64,000 bases of DNA from Acidovorax sp. NCPPB 4044 (GCF_028069655.1 NZ_JAMCOS010000001.1:3564001-3628000), one strand, 5' to 3'. Shown: positions 9,114 to 18,677, counted from the stretch's first letter. Notes: generated by a model not told the origin, from the sequence alone. Translations and numbers: made by a program.

Positions 9114-10151
9114 TCAGCCGGGCAGCAGGGTTTCTGCCGCAGGGCTGCGGCCCATGAGCCGCGCCACCGCCTCGCGCGGCGTGGTGTGTCCGTCCAGCAG
9201 CGACACCACCTCTTCGGCGATCGGCATGTCCACGCCCACGTGCCGGGCGCGCTGCAGCACCGTGCGGGCGCTGTAGACCCCCTCGGCCACGTGGCCCAGC
9301 GATTGGACGGCCTGCTCCAGCGTCAGGCCCTGCGCCAGCGCCAGGCCCACGCGGCGGTTGCGGGACAGATCGCCGGTGGACGTGAGCACCAGATCGCCCA
9401 GACCCGAAAGGCCCATGAACGTATCGGACCGGGCACCCAATGCCAGGCCCAACCGGGTCATCTCGGCAAGGCCCCGGGTGATCAATGCGGCACGCGCATT
9501 CAGCCCGAGATCGAGGCCGTCGCAGAGCCCCGTGGCGATGGCCAGCACATTCTTGACGGCGCCGCCGACCTCCACGCCCACGATGTCTTCGTTGGCATAG
9601 ACGCGCAGCGCGGGCCCATGGAAGGCTTCCACCAGCAGTTCTCGCACGCCTGCGTCTGCGCTCGCCGCCACGAGGGCGGTGGGCCGGCCCTGGGCGGCCT
9701 CCTGCGCGAAGCTCGGGCCGCTGAGCACGCCCGCGCGCAGCCGCGGTGCCGCGCGGGCGCAGACCTCGTGGGCCATCAGGCCGTAGGGCGCGTCCCCATC
9801 GCGCGCACCGCCCGCAGGCACCGCTTCGAACCCCTTGCAAAGCCAGGCCACGGGCACGGAGACGTCGCGCAGGCGCTCCAGCGTGCTGCGCAGTCCGGAC
9901 ATGGGGGTAGCGACGATGGCCAGATCGGCCGCCGCCGCGAGCGCGGCCATGCCGTCGCCACTGGCCAGGGCGACGGTTTCCGGAAAGGGAATGCCGGGGA
10001 GATAGCGGGGGTTCTCGCGGGCCGCGCGCATGGCGGCCGTCTGCTGCCCGTCGCGCGCCCAGAGGGTCACGCCATGCCCGGCAGGGTGGGCGGCAGCGCT
10101 GAGCGCCATGGCGGTGCCCCAGGCCCCCGCGCCAAACACGATGATCTTCAT
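9114..10151 (-). CDS. gpsA: Glycerol-3-phosphate dehydrogenase [NAD(P)+]
   Basis: A 345-residue enzyme reducing dihydroxyacetone phosphate to sn-glycerol-3-phosphate for phospholipid synthesis. The N-terminal Rossmann motif is [16 protein letters not shown] (GxGxxG), and [30 protein letters not shown] and the [11 protein letters not shown] block mark the family. The start MKIIVF places the nucleotide motif at the usual position; in-frame upstream sequence is Arg/Ala-rich and unlikely to be coding. It is the last gene of a minus-strand run rhodanese-grxC-secB-gpsA. Confidence 0.97.
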   Translation of the reverse strand: MKIIVFGAGAWGTAMALSAAAHPAGHGVTLWARDGQQTAAMRAARENPRYLPGIPFPETVALASGDGMAALAAAADLAIVATPMSGLRSTLERLRDVSVPVAWLCKGFEAVPAGGARDGDAPYGLMAHEVCARAAPRLRAGVLSGPSFAQEAAQGRPTALVAASADAGVRELLVEAFHGPALRVYANEDIVGVEVGGAVKNVLAIATGLCDGLDLGLNARAALITRGLAEMTRLGLALGARSDTFMGLSGLGDLVLTSTGDLSRNRRVGLALAQGLTLEQAVQSLGHVAEGVYSARTVLQRARHVGVDMPIAEEVVSLLDGHTTPREAVARLMGRSPAAETLLPG

Positions 10152-10245
10152 GGATGTCTGCGCTCGCGGAGCCAGGGCTCGGTGTACGTCGGCCGACCCT
10201 GCTCCGGCGGCGCCGCGGGGCGGCGCGCTCGGCAAAGCCGGGGGA

Positions 10246-10704
10246 TTACTGCGTGACGCCCGGCGTCGGGGCGGCGGAGGCGATCTGCGCCTGTTGCTGC
10301 TCGTACATGGCCTGGAAATTGATTTCTGCCAGGTGCACGGGCGGGAATCCGGCGCGCGTGATCAGGTCGGCCACGTTGCCGCGCAGGTAGGGGTACACGA
10401 TCTGCGGGCACGCGATGCCCATGATCGGGCCCATCTGGTCTTCGGGAATGTTGCGGATCTCGAAGATGCCGGCCTGCTTGGCCTCGACCAGGAACACCGT
10501 CTTGTCCTTGATCTTGGTCTGCACGGTGGCCGTGACGGCCACTTCGAAGATGCCGTCCGCGACCGGGGCGGCTTCCACGCCCAGCTGGATGTCCACGTTG
10601 GGCTGTTCCTGCTCCAGAAGGATCTGCGGGGAGTTGGGTTGCTCCAGGGACAGGTCCTTCAGATACACGCGCTGGATCTGGAACACGGGATTTTCTTCAG
10701 ACAT
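10246..10704 (-). CDS. secB: Protein-export chaperone SecB
   Basis: A 152-residue cytoplasmic chaperone that keeps preproteins unfolded and hands them to Sec[20 protein letters not shown] and [18 protein letters not shown] are strongly conserved SecB blocks. The start [11 protein letters not shown] is the normal N-terminus. It lies between grxC and gpsA on the minus strand, an order often seen in betaproteobacteria. A terminator-like hairpin lies between it and grxC, so it probably also has its own promoter. Confidence 0.97.
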   Translation of the reverse strand: MSEENPVFQIQRVYLKDLSLEQPNSPQILLEQEQPNVDIQLGVEAAPVADGIFEVAVTATVQTKIKDKTVFLVEAKQAGIFEIRNIPEDQMGPIMGIACPQIVYPYLRGNVADLITRAGFPPVHLAEINFQAMYEQQQAQIASAAPTPGVTQ

Positions 10705-10746
10705 GGTCGTCGGTCTTTCGGTTCGAAAACGGGATTTCGGCAAATA

Positions 10747-10787
10747 AAACAAAGCCCGCCAGGGGACGTCGCGGTCCCGCAGCGGGC
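10747..10787 (-). terminator. Terminator downstream of grxC
   Basis: Read on the minus strand, GCCCGC...GCGGGC forms the outer stem with an inner GGGAC/GTCCC stem, followed by TTTGTTTT. The T-run orientation fits termination of grxC transcription ahead of secB. Confidence 0.7.
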
Positions 10788-10824
10788 ACTTGGGGCCGCA
10801 TTATGCAGCGCCCCGGATGCGGTC

Positions 10825-11082
10825 TCAGGCGCCCAGCAGCGGCATGAGCCCGCCACGACCGTCGAGCGCCACCAGGTCGTCATGGCCACCCACGTGGGTA
10901 TCGCCGATGAAGATCTGCGGCACCGTGCGGCGGCCGGTGATCTCCATCATGTGGGAACGGGCCGCGGGATCAAGGTCGACACGGACCTCTTCGATCTGGT
11001 CGACGCCCTTGGCCTTGAGGATCTGCTTGGCACGGATGCAGTACGGGCAGACGGCGGTCGTGTACATCTTGACGGGTTGCAT
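10825..11082 (-). CDS. grxC: Glutaredoxin 3
   Basis: An 85-residue glutathione-dependent disulfide reductase. The redox site is CPYC (Cys12-Cys15) in TTAVCPYCIRAK, with the cis-Pro loop in TVPQIFIGDTHVGG, and the size is that of GrxC. It lies between a membrane-anchored rhodanese and secB on the minus strand. The start MQPVKMYTT is the only reasonable ATG. Confidence 0.95.
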   Translation of the reverse strand: MQPVKMYTTAVCPYCIRAKQILKAKGVDQIEEVRVDLDPAARSHMMEITGRRTVPQIFIGDTHVGGHDDLVALDGRGGLMPLLGA

Positions 11083-11134
11083 GGGGCGGCCTCCTGTGCG
11101 GGTTCGTGGGATATGCGTGGCAGGTGAAGCCGCT

Positions 11135-11542
11135 TCAGGCCTTTTCAACCGGCATGCTCGCGTCCTTCCAGCCCTTGAGGCCGCCAGCGAGCGCCTGCGC
11201 ATTGTCATAGCCGAGCTTCTTGGCCACCGCCACGCCACGCTGGGCGCGGTTGCCCTTGGCGCACACGAGCACGAGCGGAATCGCCTTGTTCTTGACCACC
11301 TGGGGCAGCCGCTCCTCGAGCTGGCCCAGCGGCACGTTCTTCGCGCCGCCCACATGCCCCGCGGCGAACTCGTCAGGTTCGGAGACGTCGATCACCACGG
11401 CCTTTTCGCGGTTGATCATTTGTACCGCGCGCGCAGCGGTCAGCGAACCGCCCGTCGCATCGCGGAAGACGGGCAGCAGCAGCGCGGTGCCCGAAGCCAG
11501 CGCGGCGAGGACGAGATACCAGTTGTCGATGAAGAAATTCAC
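11135..11542 (-). CDS. Membrane-anchored rhodanese-like sulfurtransferase
   Basis: A 135-residue protein with one N-terminal membrane helix (about residues 7-25) and a rhodanese domain. The active-site loop is CAKGNR after VLVC, matching the CxxGxR pattern of single-domain rhodaneses; DVSEPDEFAAGHVGGA is the typical family core. The start is a GTG at 11540-11542 (VNFFIDNW), with AAGGA about 6 bases upstream and no suitable ATG. It may supply sulfur or act in thiol metabolism with the adjacent grxC; the partner is not known. Confidence 0.88.
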   Translation of the reverse strand: MNFFIDNWYLVLAALASGTALLLPVFRDATGGSLTAARAVQMINREKAVVIDVSEPDEFAAGHVGGAKNVPLGQLEERLPQVVKNKAIPLVLVCAKGNRAQRGVAVAKKLGYDNAQALAGGLKGWKDASMPVEKA

Positions 11543-11626
11543 GGAAGTCCTTGGGGAAAGCAAACCCCGCAATTTTAGAATGCGGCGTTTCGCCCCGCCC
11601 GTTTCTACAGCTTCTACCGAGCCAAC

Positions 11627-12370
11627 ATGCACAAACTCGTCCTGATCCGCCACGGCGAATCCACCTGGAACCTTGAAAACCGCTTCACCGGCTGGACCGA
11701 CGTGGACCTGACGCCGACCGGGATCGACCAGGCCAAAACGGCCGGCCGGCTGCTCAAGGCCGAGGGGTACGAGTTCGACCTGGCGTTCACCAGCATGCTC
11801 AAGCGCGCCACGCGCACCCTCTGGCACGTGCTCGACGAGATGGACCGGACATGGCTGCCGGTCGAGCACAGCTGGCGCCTCAACGAACGCCACTACGGCG
11901 CCCTGCAGGGGCTGAACAAGGCCGACATGGCCAAGCAGTACGGTGACGAGCAGGTGCTGGTCTGGCGTCGCAGCTACGACACTCCGCCGCCGGCCCTGGA
12001 AGCCGCCGACCCGCGCAGCGAGCGCGGCGATATCCGCTATGCCGGACTGCCGGCCGAGCAGATCCCTCTCACCGAATGCCTGAAGGACACGGTCGCCCGC
12101 GTGCTTCCCTACTGGAACGAGCGCATCGCCCCGGCCGTGCAATCGGGCCAGCGCGTGGTGATCGCGGCGCACGGCAATTCGATCCGCGCGCTGGTCAAGT
12201 ACCTGGATGGCATCTCCGACGGCGACATCGTGGGGCTCAACATCCCCAACGGCATTCCCCTGGTGTACGAACTGGATGCCAGCCTGAAGCCGCTGCGCCA
12301 TTACTACCTGGGCGATGCCGAGGCCGCCGCGAAAGCCGCTGCCGCCGTGGCCTCGCAAGGCAAGGCCTGA
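11627..12370 (+). CDS. gpmA: 2,3-bisphosphoglycerate-dependent phosphoglycerate mutase
   Basis: A 247-residue glycolytic enzyme interconverting 3- and 2-phosphoglycerate. The phosphohistidine motif [10 protein letters not shown] is near the N-terminus, and the second catalytic His is in [27 protein letters not shown] is diagnostic. The Ala-rich tail [15 protein letters not shown] is typical of betaproteobacterial forms. It is divergent from the rhodanese gene and followed by ctpA. Confidence 0.97.
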   Translation: MHKLVLIRHGESTWNLENRFTGWTDVDLTPTGIDQAKTAGRLLKAEGYEFDLAFTSMLKRATRTLWHVLDEMDRTWLPVEHSWRLNERHYGALQGLNKADMAKQYGDEQVLVWRRSYDTPPPALEAADPRSERGDIRYAGLPAEQIPLTECLKDTVARVLPYWNERIAPAVQSGQRVVIAAHGNSIRALVKYLDGISDGDIVGLNIPNGIPLVYELDASLKPLRHYYLGDAEAAAKAAAAVASQGKA

Positions 12371-12431
12371 ATATTCTCCCGTTCCGGGGCAAAAGCCGGA
12401 AGAAGCCGGCAAAAAGCCCGTAAAAGCCCCG

Positions 12432-12458
12432 ACAGGTGCGGAACTGCGCCGCACCTGT
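12432..12458 (+). terminator. Hairpin between gpmA and ctpA
   Basis: A 10-base perfect stem, ACAGGTGCGG / CCGCACCTGT, with a 7-base loop, followed by GCTTTCC. The T-run is weak, so it may attenuate rather than fully stop gpmA transcription. Confidence 0.5.
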
Positions 12459-12507
12459 GCTTTCCAACGGGGTGTATATTGGACCTTGAACCGGCAAAGG
12501 TATTTGA

Positions 12508-13944
12508 ATGGGCCACAAACTCAAAATCGCAGGATGGGTGTCGGTCGGCGTCATTGCCGGCGCCCTGACCACGGTTTCTCTGCAAACCGTCGCTCGCGGA
12601 GCCATGGCTCCGCTTCCTCTCGAGGAAATCCAGCAGCTCTCCGCCGTCTTCGGCCTCGTCAAGACCGACTATGTCGAGCCGGTGGACGACAAGAAACTCA
12701 TCACGGATGCCATCTCCGGCATGGTGGCGAGCCTCGATCCGCACTCGCAGTATTTCGACAAGAAGTCCTTCAAGGAATTCCGTGAAGGAACCACGGGCCG
12801 CTTCGTGGGCGTCGGCATCGAAATCACCCAGGAAGACGGCCTGATCAAGGTCGTCTCGCCCATCGAAGGCTCTCCCGCCTTCCGTGCAGGCCTCAAGACC
12901 AACGACCTGATCACCAAGATCGACGACACGGCCGTCAAGGGCCTGGCCCTCAGCGAGGCCGTGAAGAAGATGCGTGGCGAGCCCAGCACCCAGGTCACGC
13001 TGACGATCTTCCGCAAGGACGAAAGCCGCACCTTCCCGGTCACGATCACGCGCGAAGAGATCAAGACCCAATCAGTGAAGGGCAAGGTGATCGAGCCCGG
13101 CTATGCCTGGATCCGGCTCTCGCAATTCCAGGAGCGCACGGTTGACGACTTCGTGCGCAAGGTCGAAGAGGTCTATCGCCAGGATCCCCAGTTGAAGGGC
13201 ATGGTGCTGGACCTCCGCAACGATCCGGGCGGCCTGCTGGACGCTGCCGTGGCCATCTCCGCGGCCTTCCTGCCCGAGAACGTCACCGTCGTGTCCACCA
13301 ACGGCCAGTTGGCGGAAAGCAAGGCGGTCTACAAGGCTTCGCCCGAGTTCTACCAGCGGCGTGGCAGCGGCGATCCGCTCAAGCGCCTGCCCCCGGCGCT
13401 CAAGAATGTGCCGCTGGTCGTGCTGGTGAACGAAGGCTCGGCGTCGGCCAGCGAAATCGTGGCCGGCGCACTGCAGGACCACAAGCGCGCCACCGTGATG
13501 GGCAGCCAGACCTTCGGCAAGGGATCCGTGCAGACCGTGCGCCCCCTGGGCCCGGACACCGGCATCAAGCTCACCACGGCCCGCTACTACACGCCCACGG
13601 GCAAGTCGATCCAGGCCAAGGGCATCGTGCCCGACGTCATGGTGGACGAGAGCCCCGAGGGAGACCTCTACGCAGCCTTGCGCATGCGCGAAGCCGATCT
13701 CGAAAAGCACCTGACCAGCGGCCAGGGCGAAGAGAAGAAGGACGAAGTCCGGGAAAAGGCCCGCGAGGAAGCCCGCAAGCGCCTCGAAGAGGAAGCCAAG
13801 AAGCCGGGGGCCGAACGCAAGATGCCCGAGTTCGGCTCCGAGAAGGACTTCCAGCTGACCCAGGCACTGAACCAGCTCAAGGGCCAGACGGTGGTCGTCA
13901 GCAAGACGCAGACCGAGCGCAAGGAAGAGAAGAAGGACAACTGA
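12508..13944 (+). CDS. ctpA: Carboxy-terminal processing peptidase (S41 family)
   Basis: A 478-residue periplasmic protease. An N-terminal hydrophobic signal/anchor (about residues 8-30) is followed by a PDZ domain (GRFVGVGIEI...VVSPIEGSPAFRAGLKTNDLI) and the S41 catalytic core. The likely nucleophile is the Ser in NEGSASASEI and the general base the Lys in TFGKGSVQ. The C-terminus is a charged Glu/Lys-rich tail. The family trims C-termini of envelope proteins. A MoeB/ThiF gene follows after a terminator, a common order in this group. Confidence 0.95.
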   Translation: MGHKLKIAGWVSVGVIAGALTTVSLQTVARGAMAPLPLEEIQQLSAVFGLVKTDYVEPVDDKKLITDAISGMVASLDPHSQYFDKKSFKEFREGTTGRFVGVGIEITQEDGLIKVVSPIEGSPAFRAGLKTNDLITKIDDTAVKGLALSEAVKKMRGEPSTQVTLTIFRKDESRTFPVTITREEIKTQSVKGKVIEPGYAWIRLSQFQERTVDDFVRKVEEVYRQDPQLKGMVLDLRNDPGGLLDAAVAISAAFLPENVTVVSTNGQLAESKAVYKASPEFYQRRGSGDPLKRLPPALKNVPLVVLVNEGSASASEIVAGALQDHKRATVMGSQTFGKGSVQTVRPLGPDTGIKLTTARYYTPTGKSIQAKGIVPDVMVDESPEGDLYAALRMREADLEKHLTSGQGEEKKDEVREKAREEARKRLEEEAKKPGAERKMPEFGSEKDFQLTQALNQLKGQTVVVSKTQTERKEEKKDN

Positions 13945-13976
13945 CCGACTGCGCCACGCCGCGCTGCTCCGCACAG

Positions 13977-14011
13977 GCCGGGCCTCCGAAGGGAGCCCGG
14001 CTTTGCTTTTT
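13977..14011 (+). terminator. Terminator after ctpA
   Basis: GCCGGGC and GCCCGGC form the stem around an inner TCC/GGA helix, followed by TTTGCTTTTT. It lies 33 bases beyond the ctpA stop codon. Confidence 0.8.
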
Positions 14012-14080
14012 GCGAGGGCTGGACGGTGGCCCTCTCTCCCCTGCCCGCACCGTACAGCGTTCCTCGAAGACTTCCATTCC

Positions 14081-14827
14081 ATGACCGACGACCAACTTCT
14101 GCGCTACTCCCGCCATATCCTGCTCGACGAGATCGGCATCGAAGGACAGGAACGCCTGCTGGCCGCACACGCCATCGTGATCGGCGCGGGCGGCCTGGGG
14201 TCGCCTGCCGCGCTGTTCCTGGCATCGGCAGGCGTCGGGCATCTGAGCCTGGTCGATGCGGACACGGTGGATCTCACCAACCTGCAACGCCAGATCGCCC
14301 ACACCACGGAGCGGGTCGGGCAGGCCAAGGTGGCATCGGCTGCGCAGGCCCTGTCGGCCCTCAATCCTGGCGTGCGCGTGGACGCCGTGCCATCGCGCGC
14401 CGATGCGCAGTGGCTGGATGCCCATGTCCCGCAGGCCGATGTCGTTCTGGACTGCACCGACAACTACGCCACGCGGCAGGCAGTGAACGCCGCCTGCGTG
14501 CGGCACGGCGTGCCACTGGTGGCAGGGGCGGCGATCCGTTTCGATGGGCAGATCACCGTCATCGATCCTCGCGCACCCGAAGTCCCCTGCTATGCCTGCC
14601 TTTTTCCGCCCGATGCCGCCTTCGAGGAAGTGCAGTGCTCGTCCATGGGGGTCTTCTCGCCGATGGTCGGCATCATCGGCGCGATGCAGGCGGCCGAGGC
14701 GCTGAAGCTGCTGATGGGCGCCGGGACGACCTTGGCCGGGCGCCTGCTCATGCTCGATGGCCTGCGGATGGAATGGACGTCCATGCGCGCGCAGCGCGAT
14801 CCTGCCTGTCCGGTGTGCGGACAATGA
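14081..14827 (+). CDS. moeB: MoeB/ThiF-family adenylyltransferase (E1-like)
   Basis: A 248-residue enzyme that adenylates the C-terminal glycine of a small sulfur-carrier protein (MoaD or ThiS). The start block LLRYSRHILLDEIGIEGQE, the nucleotide motif GAGGLGSP, VDLTNLQRQ and DCTDNYATRQ are typical. Two Cys pairs for structural zinc are present: CYAC and the C-terminal CPVC. MoeB and ThiF cannot be separated from sequence alone; MoeB is my preference from length and from its usual position next to ctpA. Confidence 0.9.
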   Translation: MTDDQLLRYSRHILLDEIGIEGQERLLAAHAIVIGAGGLGSPAALFLASAGVGHLSLVDADTVDLTNLQRQIAHTTERVGQAKVASAAQALSALNPGVRVDAVPSRADAQWLDAHVPQADVVLDCTDNYATRQAVNAACVRHGVPLVAGAAIRFDGQITVIDPRAPEVPCYACLFPPDAAFEEVQCSSMGVFSPMVGIIGAMQAAEALKLLMGAGTTLAGRLLMLDGLRMEWTSMRAQRDPACPVCGQ

Positions 14828-14854
14828 CCGGGCGCGCCGATAGCGCGACCCATG

Positions 14855-14874
14855 CGGTAGGAGAAATCCTACCG
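14855..14874. promoter_or_regulatory. Perfect palindrome upstream of the receiver gene
   Basis: CGGTAGGA-GAAA-TCCTACCG: 8-base perfect arms around 4 bases, lying about 100 bases before the receiver gene. It sits just upstream of a plausible -35/-10 pair, so it reads as a protein-binding operator rather than a terminator. LuxR/NarL-type regulators often use such inverted repeats, and one is encoded at 15627-16259; the link is inference. Confidence 0.45.
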
Positions 14875-14890
14875 GGGTAACACCCTGCTG

Positions 14891-14920
14891 CTGGCAGAAT
14901 GCCGGCTCTCTCCCTATAAA
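14891..14920 (+). promoter_or_regulatory. Possible sigma-70 promoter of the receiver gene
   Basis: CTGGCA (14891-14896), an 18-base gap and TATAAA (14915-14920) resemble a sigma-70 promoter that would start transcription near 14927. This is about 48 bases before the GTG start codon. Confidence 0.4.
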
Positions 14921-14974
14921 GTAGAGCCGTGATCAACCCCTCCATCTGGCCCCTGATCCGGACCAGACTCCACA

Positions 14975-15370
14975 GTGAAACTGCGCACTTATATCGTTGA
15001 AGACAACGCCACGATCCGGGAGAACCTGATCGGCACGCTGGAGGAGTTGGCGGAGGTCGAAGCCGTGGGCGTCGCTGAAACCGAGGACGAGGGCAAGGAA
15101 TGGCTCGCCAGCCACCCGGAGCAGTGGGATCTGGCCATCGTCGATCTCTTTCTCCGGCAAGGCAGTGGCCTCGGCATCCTGGCCGCCTGCAGGGACCGCG
15201 CGGCACGCCAGAAGATGGTGGTCCTCAGCAACTACGCGACTCCCGATGTCCGCATGCGCTGCGCACAACTGGGTGTAGACGCCGTCTTCGACAAATCCAA
15301 TGAAATCGATGCGCTGGTCGAATATTGCGTCGAGCACGGGGCACTGCGCAACCCCGCCGGCAACGCTTGA
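14975..15370 (+). CDS. Stand-alone response-regulator receiver protein
   Basis: A 131-residue CheY-like protein with no output domain. The acidic pocket Glu9/Asp10 (YIVEDN), the phospho-acceptor Asp57 (IVDLFLRQG), Ser/Thr in VVLSNYA and Lys in VFDKSNE are present. The start is GTG; no ATG is available. A LuxR-type regulator and a divergent histidine kinase follow, so this receiver could be a phosphate sink or a protein-interaction output of the same kinase, but that is inference. Confidence 0.85.
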   Translation: MKLRTYIVEDNATIRENLIGTLEELAEVEAVGVAETEDEGKEWLASHPEQWDLAIVDLFLRQGSGLGILAACRDRAARQKMVVLSNYATPDVRMRCAQLGVDAVFDKSNEIDALVEYCVEHGALRNPAGNA

Positions 15371-15521
15371 GCGCAATCGTTTTCCTCAGCGCCTTCTCAC
15401 TCAGCAATTTTCAATACCCGGCACGCCGGGGCGCATCTTGGCCGGCTCGGTTGATAAGTGCCCGAATGCGGCAGCACCGCCCATTGCTTGTCCAGGCCCT
15501 TGTCGCCATTGAACAGAACAT

Positions 15522-15567
15522 CAAGCAAAAGGCCCCGGATGGTTTGCCATCCGGGGCCTTTTGCTTG
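15522..15567. terminator. Long bidirectional terminator hairpin
   Basis: A 21-base perfect inverted repeat (arms 15522-15542 and 15547-15567) around a 4-base loop. The stem contains AAAAGGCCCC / GGGGCCTTTT, giving T-rich ends in both directions. It separates the convergent receiver gene and LuxR-type regulator. Confidence 0.8.
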
Positions 15568-15626
15568 AGCGCCAATCCACACATGCATGCAGGGCTGAAA
15601 CCCCGCATGCACCGACGGCGCACGGA

Positions 15627-16259
15627 TCAATCGATCAGCTTGTTCTTCAGCGCGTAGTACGTGAGGTCGCTGTTGGACGACAGCGCCATCTTCTCCATGA
15701 GCCGCGTGCGGTAGGTACTCACCGTCTTCACGCTGAGCGACAGCGACTTCGCGATGTCGCCAGCGGTCTCGCCTTTGGCGAGCTTCAGGAAGACCTGGAA
15801 CTCCCGCTCGGACAGTTGCTCGTGCGGGGGCGCGTCATCCTTGCGATTGAGCTGCTGTGCCAGCAGGTCCGCCACCGCGGGGGTGAGGTAGCGGCGTCCC
15901 AGCGAGATGGTGCGGATGGCTTCGACGATCTCTTTCGGATCGCACTCCTTGTTGAGGTAGCCGCTCGCACCCTGGCGGATGAGGTTGATGGCGTAGTGCT
16001 CTTCGGGATAGCCGCTCAGGATGAGGATGCCCATGTCAGGAGCCTTGGCGCGGAGCATGGCCAGCGCGTCGAGTCCGCTCTGCCCCGGCATGGACAGGTC
16101 CATGAGCAGGACGTCGATCTCGTGGGTGCGCACGAGGTCGATGGCTTCGCGGCCATTGGACGCTTCGCCGACGACGCGAAGGTCTACATGTTCTGACAGA
16201 AATTGTCGCAATCCCGAGCGGACAATCGCATGGTCATCCACAATGCCGATCTTGATCAT
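15627..16259 (-). CDS. LuxR/NarL-type two-component response regulator
   Basis: A 210-residue regulator. The receiver domain (residues 1-120) shows Asp8/Asp9, phospho-acceptor Asp54 in LLMDLSMPG and Lys104 in GYLNKE. The C-terminal LuxR helix-turn-helix spans about 148-195 (LSEREFQVFLKLAKGET, AKSLSLSVKTVSTYR). Overall it resembles the UvrY/GacA/EvgA type. Its start codon is 144 bases from the divergent CHASE3 kinase, the expected partner. Target genes are not known; the stress-type genes beyond the kinase are candidates. Confidence 0.92.
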   Translation of the reverse strand: MIKIGIVDDHAIVRSGLRQFLSEHVDLRVVGEASNGREAIDLVRTHEIDVLLMDLSMPGQSGLDALAMLRAKAPDMGILILSGYPEEHYAINLIRQGASGYLNKECDPKEIVEAIRTISLGRRYLTPAVADLLAQQLNRKDDAPPHEQLSEREFQVFLKLAKGETAGDIAKSLSLSVKTVSTYRTRLMEKMALSSNSDLTYYALKNKLID

Positions 16260-16402
16260 TGAGAGTTCTTTCAAGAGCAGCATGGCTGCCCATCGTTGTT
16301 CAGGTGGCCCATCCACCGTTGCGGGAGCGTGCCTTCCGCTGTTGCGGCTGGCTGGTGACATTATCCAGAATTCACCCGCTTGTCTTTCGGAGAAACATAC
16401 AT

Positions 16403-17743
16403 ATGCGCTGGTCCAATTTTCGCAAGATGGCCGTCAGCCTGCCGTTGGCACTGCTGGCAGCCTCTGCGCTGGTTGGCATCAACGAGGCGGGCTATGCACG
16501 CTCCAACGATGCGGTGCACGCACTGTCGAGCACCTACACCACGCGTGCGGCGCTCAACCGCATGATGCAGAACATGCTCGATGCCGAAACCGGCCTGCGG
16601 GGCTATCTGCTGACCGGGGACGAACGCTACCTGCAGCCCTACCAGAAGGCCGCAGCCACCATCGATACCAACCTGGCAGAGCTGCGCGGCATCTACCTCT
16701 CTTCGCCCGAAGACCAGGAAGATTTCACCCAGCTGTCCCGACAGATCTCCCGGAAGATGTCCGAGCTGGACCTGAGCCTGCGGCTGCGCCGGCAGAACAA
16801 CGACGATGCATGGAAGTTCGTCCTGTCCACCGATGTGGGCAAGGAGAACATGGATGCCATCCGCACGCTCTCGGGCCGGCTCGTGCAGCGCAGCGTGGAC
16901 CAGTCCACGCACCACACCGACGAAATCCTCCGCTCGCTCACGCTCTCGCGCATCGGCATCGCCACGGTGGTGGTGATCGGGCTGCTGGCGTTCTACATGT
17001 ACTTGCGGCAGGCCAGCGCATTGCAGACCGCGCAGCAGCGCGAGCAGGACGCCCTGCAGCGCGAGCGCGACCGGCTGGAGATCGTCGTGCGCGAGCGCAC
17101 GGCGTCGTTGACCGAATTGGCGAACCATCTGCAGCAGGTGCGCGAAGACGAGCGCGGCCATCTGGCCCGGGAGCTGCACGATGAGCTGGGCGCGCTGCTC
17201 ACGGCGGCCAAGCTCGATGTCGCGCGGCTGAAATCCAAGGTGGATGCGCAGTCGCCCGAGATCGCGGAGCGGCTCAAGCACCTGACCGAGACGCTCAACA
17301 GCGGCATTGCGCTCAAGCGACGCATCATCGAAGACCTGCGGCCCTCGTCGCTCTTCAACCTGGGGCTGACGGCGTCGCTGGAGATCCTGGCGCGCGAGTT
17401 CGAACAGCGCAGCAGCATCGAGGTGGACCTGAACCTCGAGTCGGTGGATCTGCCCGAATCCGCGCAACTCACCGTCTACCGCATGGTGCAGGAATCGCTC
17501 ACCAACATCGGCAAGTACGCCAACGCCACCAAGGTACTGGTGGCCGTGCACAACTACCCTACCCACGTCGCGGTGCAGATCCGCGACAACGGCGCAGGTT
17601 TCGACACCAGCAAGGTCCATGCCTCGGCCCACGGCCTGATGGGCATGCGCCACCGCGTGGAGGCAGCCGGCGGGCGGCTGACCGTCACCTCCGAAGCCGG
17701 CGAAGGCACGCTCGTGTCCGCTGTCCTGCCCGTCCTGCACTGA
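16403..17743 (+). CDS. CHASE3-domain sensor histidine kinase (HisKA_3 type)
   Basis: A 446-residue membrane kinase. There is a first membrane helix (about 11-27), a periplasmic CHASE3-like helical domain ([20 protein letters not shown] block, here [19 protein letters not shown]), and a second helix (about 182-200, [13 protein letters not shown]). A coiled-coil linker leads to the HisKA_3 box [10 protein letters not shown] with His259, then an ATPase domain with [16 protein letters not shown] and GLMGMRHR. The architecture matches NarX/DegS-type kinases that pair with LuxR-type regulators, as found divergently here. Start at MRWSNF, preceded by GGAGAAA. Confidence 0.93.
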   Translation: MRWSNFRKMAVSLPLALLAASALVGINEAGYARSNDAVHALSSTYTTRAALNRMMQNMLDAETGLRGYLLTGDERYLQPYQKAAATIDTNLAELRGIYLSSPEDQEDFTQLSRQISRKMSELDLSLRLRRQNNDDAWKFVLSTDVGKENMDAIRTLSGRLVQRSVDQSTHHTDEILRSLTLSRIGIATVVVIGLLAFYMYLRQASALQTAQQREQDALQRERDRLEIVVRERTASLTELANHLQQVREDERGHLARELHDELGALLTAAKLDVARLKSKVDAQSPEIAERLKHLTETLNSGIALKRRIIEDLRPSSLFNLGLTASLEILAREFEQRSSIEVDLNLESVDLPESAQLTVYRMVQESLTNIGKYANATKVLVAVHNYPTHVAVQIRDNGAGFDTSKVHASAHGLMGMRHRVEAAGGRLTVTSEAGEGTLVSAVLPVLH

Positions 17744-17987
17744 GCCCTGCAGCCGCCCACGGGCAGCGCATCCCGCGCCCTGCGGCGCAGCGCTTTCCCG
17801 CCTGATTTCGACCGCTTCGGGCCGCGCTGCGCAAGTGCGGTCCGGCGGTCGGCTGCGTCCTACAGCGCAGCGCGCCAGGGACCGGCAGCCCCCGCTATCG
17901 GCCAAACCTACAGTGGATCCCAGGCGCCAACACGACAGCGCCATCGACCAACCACCCACCGGTCCGCCGGTCCAAGAGGAGATGGAT

Positions 17988-18152
17988 ATGTTGCATTACG
18001 CAGTGGTTTTTCTGGTGATCGCCCTGATCGCCGCACTCTTCGGCTTTGGTGGGATCGCGGCAGGCGCCGTCGGCATCGCCAAGATCCTGTTCTTCGTGTT
18101 CGTGATCATGGCCGTCGTCACCTTCGTACTGAGCCTGCTCAAGCGCGGCTGA
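17988..18152 (+). CDS. DUF1328 (YtjA-type) small membrane protein
   Basis: A 54-residue protein, nearly all membrane helix: [20 protein letters not shown], then [18 protein letters not shown]. This is the DUF1328 pattern (two helices with a Gly-rich turn). An AAGAGGA ribosome binding site 7 bases upstream supports this start over an ATG two codons earlier. Function is unknown; the family is often seen among stress-induced genes, as in this neighbourhood. Confidence 0.9.
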   Translation: MLHYAVVFLVIALIAALFGFGGIAAGAVGIAKILFFVFVIMAVVTFVLSLLKRG

Positions 18153-18198
18153 TCGACCGAAGCCCGCCACAGACCACTCCACAACGAAGGAACAGACC

Positions 18199-18594
18199 AT
18201 GGAACCCCAAAACCTCGCCAACAAGGCCGCCGACACCGCACACGACGTGGCTGACGACATGCTGGACTCCGCCAAGGATGCCGTGCAGTCCACGCGCAAC
18301 GCTGCGAACAAGACGCTCGACAAGGCCGAACGCAAGGTACGTGAACTGCAGGGTGACGTGGATCCGCTGATCGACGACCTGGCTGCCCGCGCGCAGGACA
18401 TCGCGTCCCGCGGCATCGCTTACTGCGCCGACACCAGCGAGCGCGCACGCCGCCAGTTGAACCAGGCCGCCGACGCCACCGCACGCTACGTGTCGGAGCA
18501 GCCCGGAAAGTCGCTCGCTCTGGCTGCCGCAGCCGGTGCCTTCGTGGCGACGCTGTGCATGCTGGCACGCCGCCCGAACCGCCGCGATTACTGA
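18199..18594 (+). CDS. DUF883 (ElaB/YqjD-type) membrane-anchored protein
   Basis: A 131-residue protein with an Ala/Asp/Lys-rich helical region, probably coiled coil (about 1-100), and a C-terminal membrane helix (SLALAAAAGAFVATLCML). This arrangement is that of ElaB/YqjD proteins, which tether to the inner membrane and associate with ribosomes in stationary phase in E. coli. It follows the DUF1328 gene by 46 bases and is likely co-expressed with it. Confidence 0.88.
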   Translation: MEPQNLANKAADTAHDVADDMLDSAKDAVQSTRNAANKTLDKAERKVRELQGDVDPLIDDLAARAQDIASRGIAYCADTSERARRQLNQAADATARYVSEQPGKSLALAAAAGAFVATLCMLARRPNRRDY

Positions 18595-18655
18595 ACCCGA
18601 GGTCCCACCTCCGCAACAGATGGACAGAGGCCGGAAGCAGACGCCAGCAGAAGTC

Positions 18656-18677
18656 CGAAAGCCCACCGGGGCTTTCG
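18656..18677 (+). terminator. Hairpin between the DUF883 and ferritin-like genes
   Basis: CGAAAGCCC-ACCG-GGGCTTTCG: a 9-base perfect stem with a 4-base loop. No T-run follows, so it may protect a mRNA end or attenuate rather than terminate. Confidence 0.4.

Noticed and set aside
17744..17987. Regulatory RNA between the histidine kinase and DUF1328 genes
   Set aside because: The 244 bases show no strong hairpin or conserved RNA motif that I can identify.
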